A program made the translations under genes and the position numbers. The notes beneath the pieces are model-generated. The model was not told the DNA's origin. It searched no databases and saw only the letters and a list, made by a program, of their open reading frames with translations. From CAVVST01 sp963750995 (lineage in GTDB: Bacteria; Acidobacteriota; Vicinamibacteria; Vicinamibacterales; UBA2999), in NCBI GenBank assembly GCA_963750995.1, contig CAVVST010000004.1:496001-560000 (forward strand): a stretch of DNA of 64,000 nt, read 5' to 3'. This document shows, piece after piece, positions 61,210 through 64,000 of the stretch. Position 1 is the stretch's first letter. Every line of letters begins with the position of its first letter.

Positions 61210-63234
61210 CTACAGGTTTGCAGACTTCGTAGGCAGACAGAGAGGCGCGACAGCGTGAATCGTCGTGCCGCGCCCCCGCTCCGAGTGGACGGAAAGCTCG
61301 CCGCCAATGACTTTCAACCGCTCCTTCATGCTCGTCAAGCCGAGCCCGGGCCCTCTGCTCGCCTCGTGAGGGTCGAAGCCGGCGCCGGTGTCCTTGACTG
61401 TCAAATTGATGGTGTCGATGTGACCGTTCAGAGAGACGTGGGCGTGTCCTGACGCGCTGTGCTTGACGACATTCTGCAGGGCTTCTTGCAGGACGCGGTA
61501 GAGACACAGGGAGATTTCCCGTGGCAGCGCCCTCGGGACGTTCTCGAAGTGAACGTCAACCGTGACGCCATGCCGATTGGACAGCTCTTCGCAGAACCTA
61601 GCCGTCGCTCTTTCCAGCCCGAGGAGCTCGAGCCTCGCGGGGTGAAGGCGGTGCGCCAGCGCCTGAATATCAGCCGCAACATCCGCGATCTCCTGGCTGA
61701 CTCCCCCGATCTCCTGCTCGAGATTGGGCGCTGAAGCCGGCGCGCTTTGCTTCAGGATACAGAGACGCACGCTTACCAACGACAGCCGCTGGTTGATGTC
61801 ATCGTGAAGCTCGCGGGCGATTCGGGTACTTTCTTCCTCGTGCGCTTCGATCAATTTCTGGCTCACCGTGGAAAGCGCCTCTTCGGCCAGCTTCCGCTCG
61901 GTGATGTCGACGGCGGTGCCAATGTAGCCAGCAAACCCCCCGTTCACCTGGTATCGCGGCACACCCGTTGTCACCACCCTGCGATACTCGCCGTCGTAGC
62001 GGCGGAGCAGATGCTCCATCTGAAAAGGCTCACGCTGCTTGAGGGCCTTCTCGTACACCTCGCGGCATCGCGCTGCTTCGGCCGGGTGGAGAACGTCGAG
62101 CCGTTGATGTCCCAACGTCGCATCTAATCGCCTTCCGGTGAAATCGAGCCAGGTCTGATTGAGATAGGTGAGGTGTCTGTCGGCGCCCGTCATCCAGATC
62201 ATGACCGGAGCGGTATTCGCGATCAGGCGGAAGCGTTCTTCGCTTTCGCGCAAGGCCTCTTCGGCGAGAGTGCGCTCGATCAGATCCGCGGCCTGCCGGG
62301 CGAGCACGTCTAAGAAGGTGAAATCCTCTTCGGTCGGGGCATGCGGCGTCCGCCAGTGCGTCGAGAGCATGCCGAGAGGCCGGCCCGATCGCGAGCGCAG
62401 CGGCGTCGATTGCACGGCGCGGATTCCAGAGCGGCGATACTCCTGCTGATCCTCGGTGCCGGCCATGAATTCGCACGCCTCGATATCGGCCACCACAACG
62501 CGTTGGTTGTCACTGAGTGCTTTGCTGCAGGTGCTCCCCGCTCCAACCTCCACTCGTTGCCAGAATGCCGCCGAGTCAGGGTGGAAATTCTTCGATGCGA
62601 GGAGGCTCAGTGACGTGTGGTCTGCTGCGAGCATCTGGACGCTGGCCGCATCGGACGCCATCAATTCGATCGCAGCGCCGAGAATCTGCGCATACAAAGA
62701 CTCTGGTGTCGATTCAGAAATCAGGCGGGTGCTGAACGACTGGAGCGTTCTGGCGCGCGCCACTTCACGTGCCAGCCGCTGCTCGCTTTGCCGCAGCGCG
62801 GCCTCAGCCCGCTTGGCCTCCGTGATGTCGCGGGCAATCTTGGAGCATCCGACAATCCTGCCGCTGCGGTCTCGTAGCGGCGAGATCGTCAGTGAGACAT
62901 CGATGCGCGCACCTGCTTTGGTGACCCGGACAGTTTCATAATGGTCGACTCGCTCACCGGCGCGAAGGCGCCTCAGGATGTCGTGCTCCTCCTCGTACAG
63001 GTCCGGAGGGATGATCAACGTGATCGGCTGTCCGATGGCCTCCTGCTCCGTATATCCGAACATCCGCTCGGCCGCGGCGTTCCACGCGGAAATCACGCCG
63101 TCGAGAGTTTTGGCGATGATCGCGTCATGTGAGGACTCCACGATCGCCGCATACCGCAATCGGATCTCCTCCGCCTGCTTGACGTCGATGACGTCCGCGG
63201 CGACGGCGAGCGCGGATGGCTCATCCTCTGTCAC
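61210..63234 (-). CDS. PAS-GAF-PAS sensor histidine kinase (NarL type)
   Basis: A 674-residue soluble kinase; GTG 63234 is preferred over the longer frame because AGGAGGTGAG lies just upstream. Order of domains: PAS (YAAIVESSHDAIIAKTLDGVISAWN, ERMFGYTEQEAIGQ), GAF (YAQILGAAIELMASDAASVQML... FTFLDVLARQAADLIERTL), a second PAS (FRLIANTAPVMIWMTGADRHLTYLN), then HisKA_3 with the phospho-acceptor His in RIARELHDDINQRLSLV and a NarL-type HATPase (LYRVLQEALQNVVKHS, DTGAGFDPHEASRGPGLGLTSMKERL). No transmembrane segment. It lies 20 bases after the receiver-MEDS gene on the same strand, its probable operon partner. Confidence 0.93.
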   Translation of the reverse strand: MTEDEPSALAVAADVIDVKQAEEIRLRYAAIVESSHDAIIAKTLDGVISAWNAAAERMFGYTEQEAIGQPITLIIPPDLYEEEHDILRRLRAGERVDHYETVRVTKAGARIDVSLTISPLRDRSGRIVGCSKIARDITEAKRAEAALRQSEQRLAREVARARTLQSFSTRLISESTPESLYAQILGAAIELMASDAASVQMLAADHTSLSLLASKNFHPDSAAFWQRVEVGAGSTCSKALSDNQRVVVADIEACEFMAGTEDQQEYRRSGIRAVQSTPLRSRSGRPLGMLSTHWRTPHAPTEEDFTFLDVLARQAADLIERTLAEEALRESEERFRLIANTAPVMIWMTGADRHLTYLNQTWLDFTGRRLDATLGHQRLDVLHPAEAARCREVYEKALKQREPFQMEHLLRRYDGEYRRVVTTGVPRYQVNGGFAGYIGTAVDITERKLAEEALSTVSQKLIEAHEEESTRIARELHDDINQRLSLVSVRLCILKQSAPASAPNLEQEIGGVSQEIADVAADIQALAHRLHPARLELLGLERATARFCEELSNRHGVTVDVHFENVPRALPREISLCLYRVLQEALQNVVKHSASGHAHVSLNGHIDTINLTVKDTGAGFDPHEASRGPGLGLTSMKERLKVIGGELSVHSERGRGTTIHAVAPLCLPTKSANL

Positions 63235-63254
63235 ACGTACCTCACCTCCTACGG

Positions 63255-64000
63255 CTAGCTGGCAGAAACGGCGGTGTGCTCCTCGCAGATGCGCTCGAGC
63301 GCCTGATCGTCTTTCGTGTACGGCACCGGATACGCGCACAGAATGTCGACGTCATGCGCGAGTTCACTACAGAGTTGTTCGAGCTGAACCGCCTCCGCGG
63401 TTCTACCTGCGGCCCACAAGCGTCCCGCACGTTCTCCGCAAAAGGCGACGCGGGGGTGTGCTTTCCCGGCTCTGGCAGCAGCTGCACGCACATCGTCGAT
63501 CGCCTCGAGAAATCGGACGGGATCAGGTGCGACATCAGCATCAAATGAAAGGCAGGTGCCGCGCTCAATGGCGCCATCAATGTCCACACCCTGCGTGCGC
63601 AACTCCTGCAGAAGCTGTGTCCGGTGCGACTCCGTGACCAGCGCGATGGCTGCATCGGCTGCATTCAGGGCGGCAGCAATATAGCGAGTAAAGCCTTCGA
63701 CAATAGCCGCGTCATCCGAACAGAACAGAATCTCGTGACGACGTGGGGCGGGGGCAGGGGCCGGTTCGGTAAACGCGAGACTGCGACTCACGAATCGTCG
63801 GTCCGCGAGCACGGCGTCGATCGCGGGCAGCAGGTCAGTCCCGGCAGATACCTTGTGAATGTAACCATGGGCGCCCAAGCTAAACGCCTCTTCTACGATG
63901 TCCGACGAGGACTCCTGGCTCACGAAGAGAAGTCGTGCGTCGGGGGCGAGCCTGCGGATCTGTCCAGCGACCTCGAATCCATGCATCTTCGGCAAGTTGA
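63255..64000 (-). CDS. receiver-MEDS domain protein, N-terminus outside window
   Basis: About 248 residues are visible; the gene runs off the right edge, so its start is missing (the first internal ATG is at 63986). Residues up to about 75 are the end of a CheY-type receiver (LPKMHGFEVAGQIRR, LLFVSQESSSDIVEEAFSLGAHGYIHK). The remainder, RHEILFCSDDAAIVEGFTRYIAAAL to DVDILCAYPVPY, is a MEDS/DcmR-type sensory domain with FCSDD and LVTESHRTQLLQEL. The receiver-MEDS order is unusual. It is followed by the PAS-GAF-PAS histidine kinase. Confidence 0.85.
   Translation of the reverse strand, partial: NLPKMHGFEVAGQIRRLAPDARLLFVSQESSSDIVEEAFSLGAHGYIHKVSAGTDLLPAIDAVLADRRFVSRSLAFTEPAPAPAPRRHEILFCSDDAAIVEGFTRYIAAALNAADAAIALVTESHRTQLLQELRTQGVDIDGAIERGTCLSFDADVAPDPVRFLEAIDDVRAAAARAGKAHPRVAFCGERAGRLWAAGRTAEAVQLEQLCSELAHDVDILCAYPVPYTKDDQALERICEEHTAVSAS

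Overview
The window is about 64 kb of high-GC bacterial DNA, densely packed on both strands, with no rRNA, tRNA, CRISPR array, phage or transposase that I could recognise. The gene content points to a soil Acidobacteriota, most likely a Vicinamibacteria-type lineage. This is an inference from these signs together: a DUF6152 protein starting its mature part with HHSFAMYD, a DUF5916 outer-membrane protein, a PEP-CTERM secreted protein, a winged-HTH/PD40 propeller fusion, a serine/threonine kinase with the acidobacterial type of N-terminus, an X6-type ECF sigma factor, and a palindromic GCCCTTCGACT...GCTCAGGGC repeat. I cannot confirm the taxonomy without a search.

Layout. 0-4.7 kb: secreted proteins, a response regulator, its histidine kinase and an MHS-type MFS transporter. 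4.8-10.2 kb: an ECF42-like sigma factor with its YCII partner, an amidohydrolase/MFS pair, a DUF5655 protein and an unknown Cys-rich protein. 10.2-16.1 kb: a DUF5916 protein, a two-subunit molybdenum hydroxylase and a secreted esterase. 16.1-21.6 kb: an X6 ECF sigma factor, a two-heme cytochrome and a kinase/ATPase fusion. 21.9-30.2 kb: glutaminase, a mutM operon, a truncated globin, VOC proteins, a hydrolase and a metzincin protease. 30.3-37.3 kb: a methyltransferase, a small unknown protein, a TolB/TPR protein, a hydrolase, an AI-2E-type permease, pobA and a TonB fragment. 37.3-44.3 kb: an AraC-family regulator, a methyltransferase, an MBL hydrolase, a PIG-L deacetylase, a lipocalin-like protein and the HTH-propeller protein. 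44.4-49.3 kb: a tightly coupled set of a cupin, a cation/proton antiporter, a potassium channel, a Ca2+/H+ antiporter, a VIT-like protein and a secreted barrel-like protein. 49.3-53.9 kb: furA-katG, small proteins and a PEP-CTERM protein. 54.2-61.1 kb: an ECF41 module with a recognisable promoter, a nonapeptide-repeat protein, DoxX, an ArsR-SRPBCC-monooxygenase operon and VOC proteins. 61.2-64 kb: a PAS-GAF-PAS histidine kinase and a receiver-MEDS protein cut by the window edge.

The dominant oddity is that many genes are broken by single-base shifts, and almost every one I resolved is a +1 insertion; only one site in the TolB/TPR gene is ambiguous (+2 or -1). Removing one base at each site restores full family-length proteins, and the length modulo 3 of each repaired gene agrees with the number of insertions found. 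More than 50 such sites cluster at 12.9-14.8, 17.2-21.4 and 30.6-33.5 kb, with single sites elsewhere, while genes such as katG and the DUF5916 gene are intact. This looks like insertion-biased read error left in the assembly rather than gene decay, so most broken genes here are probably intact in the organism.

The most informative regulatory signals are an ECF41-type promoter, a perfect palindrome over the start codon of the ECF42-like sigma gene, and an ArsR operator placed inside the -35/-10 spacer of a probably leaderless promoter.
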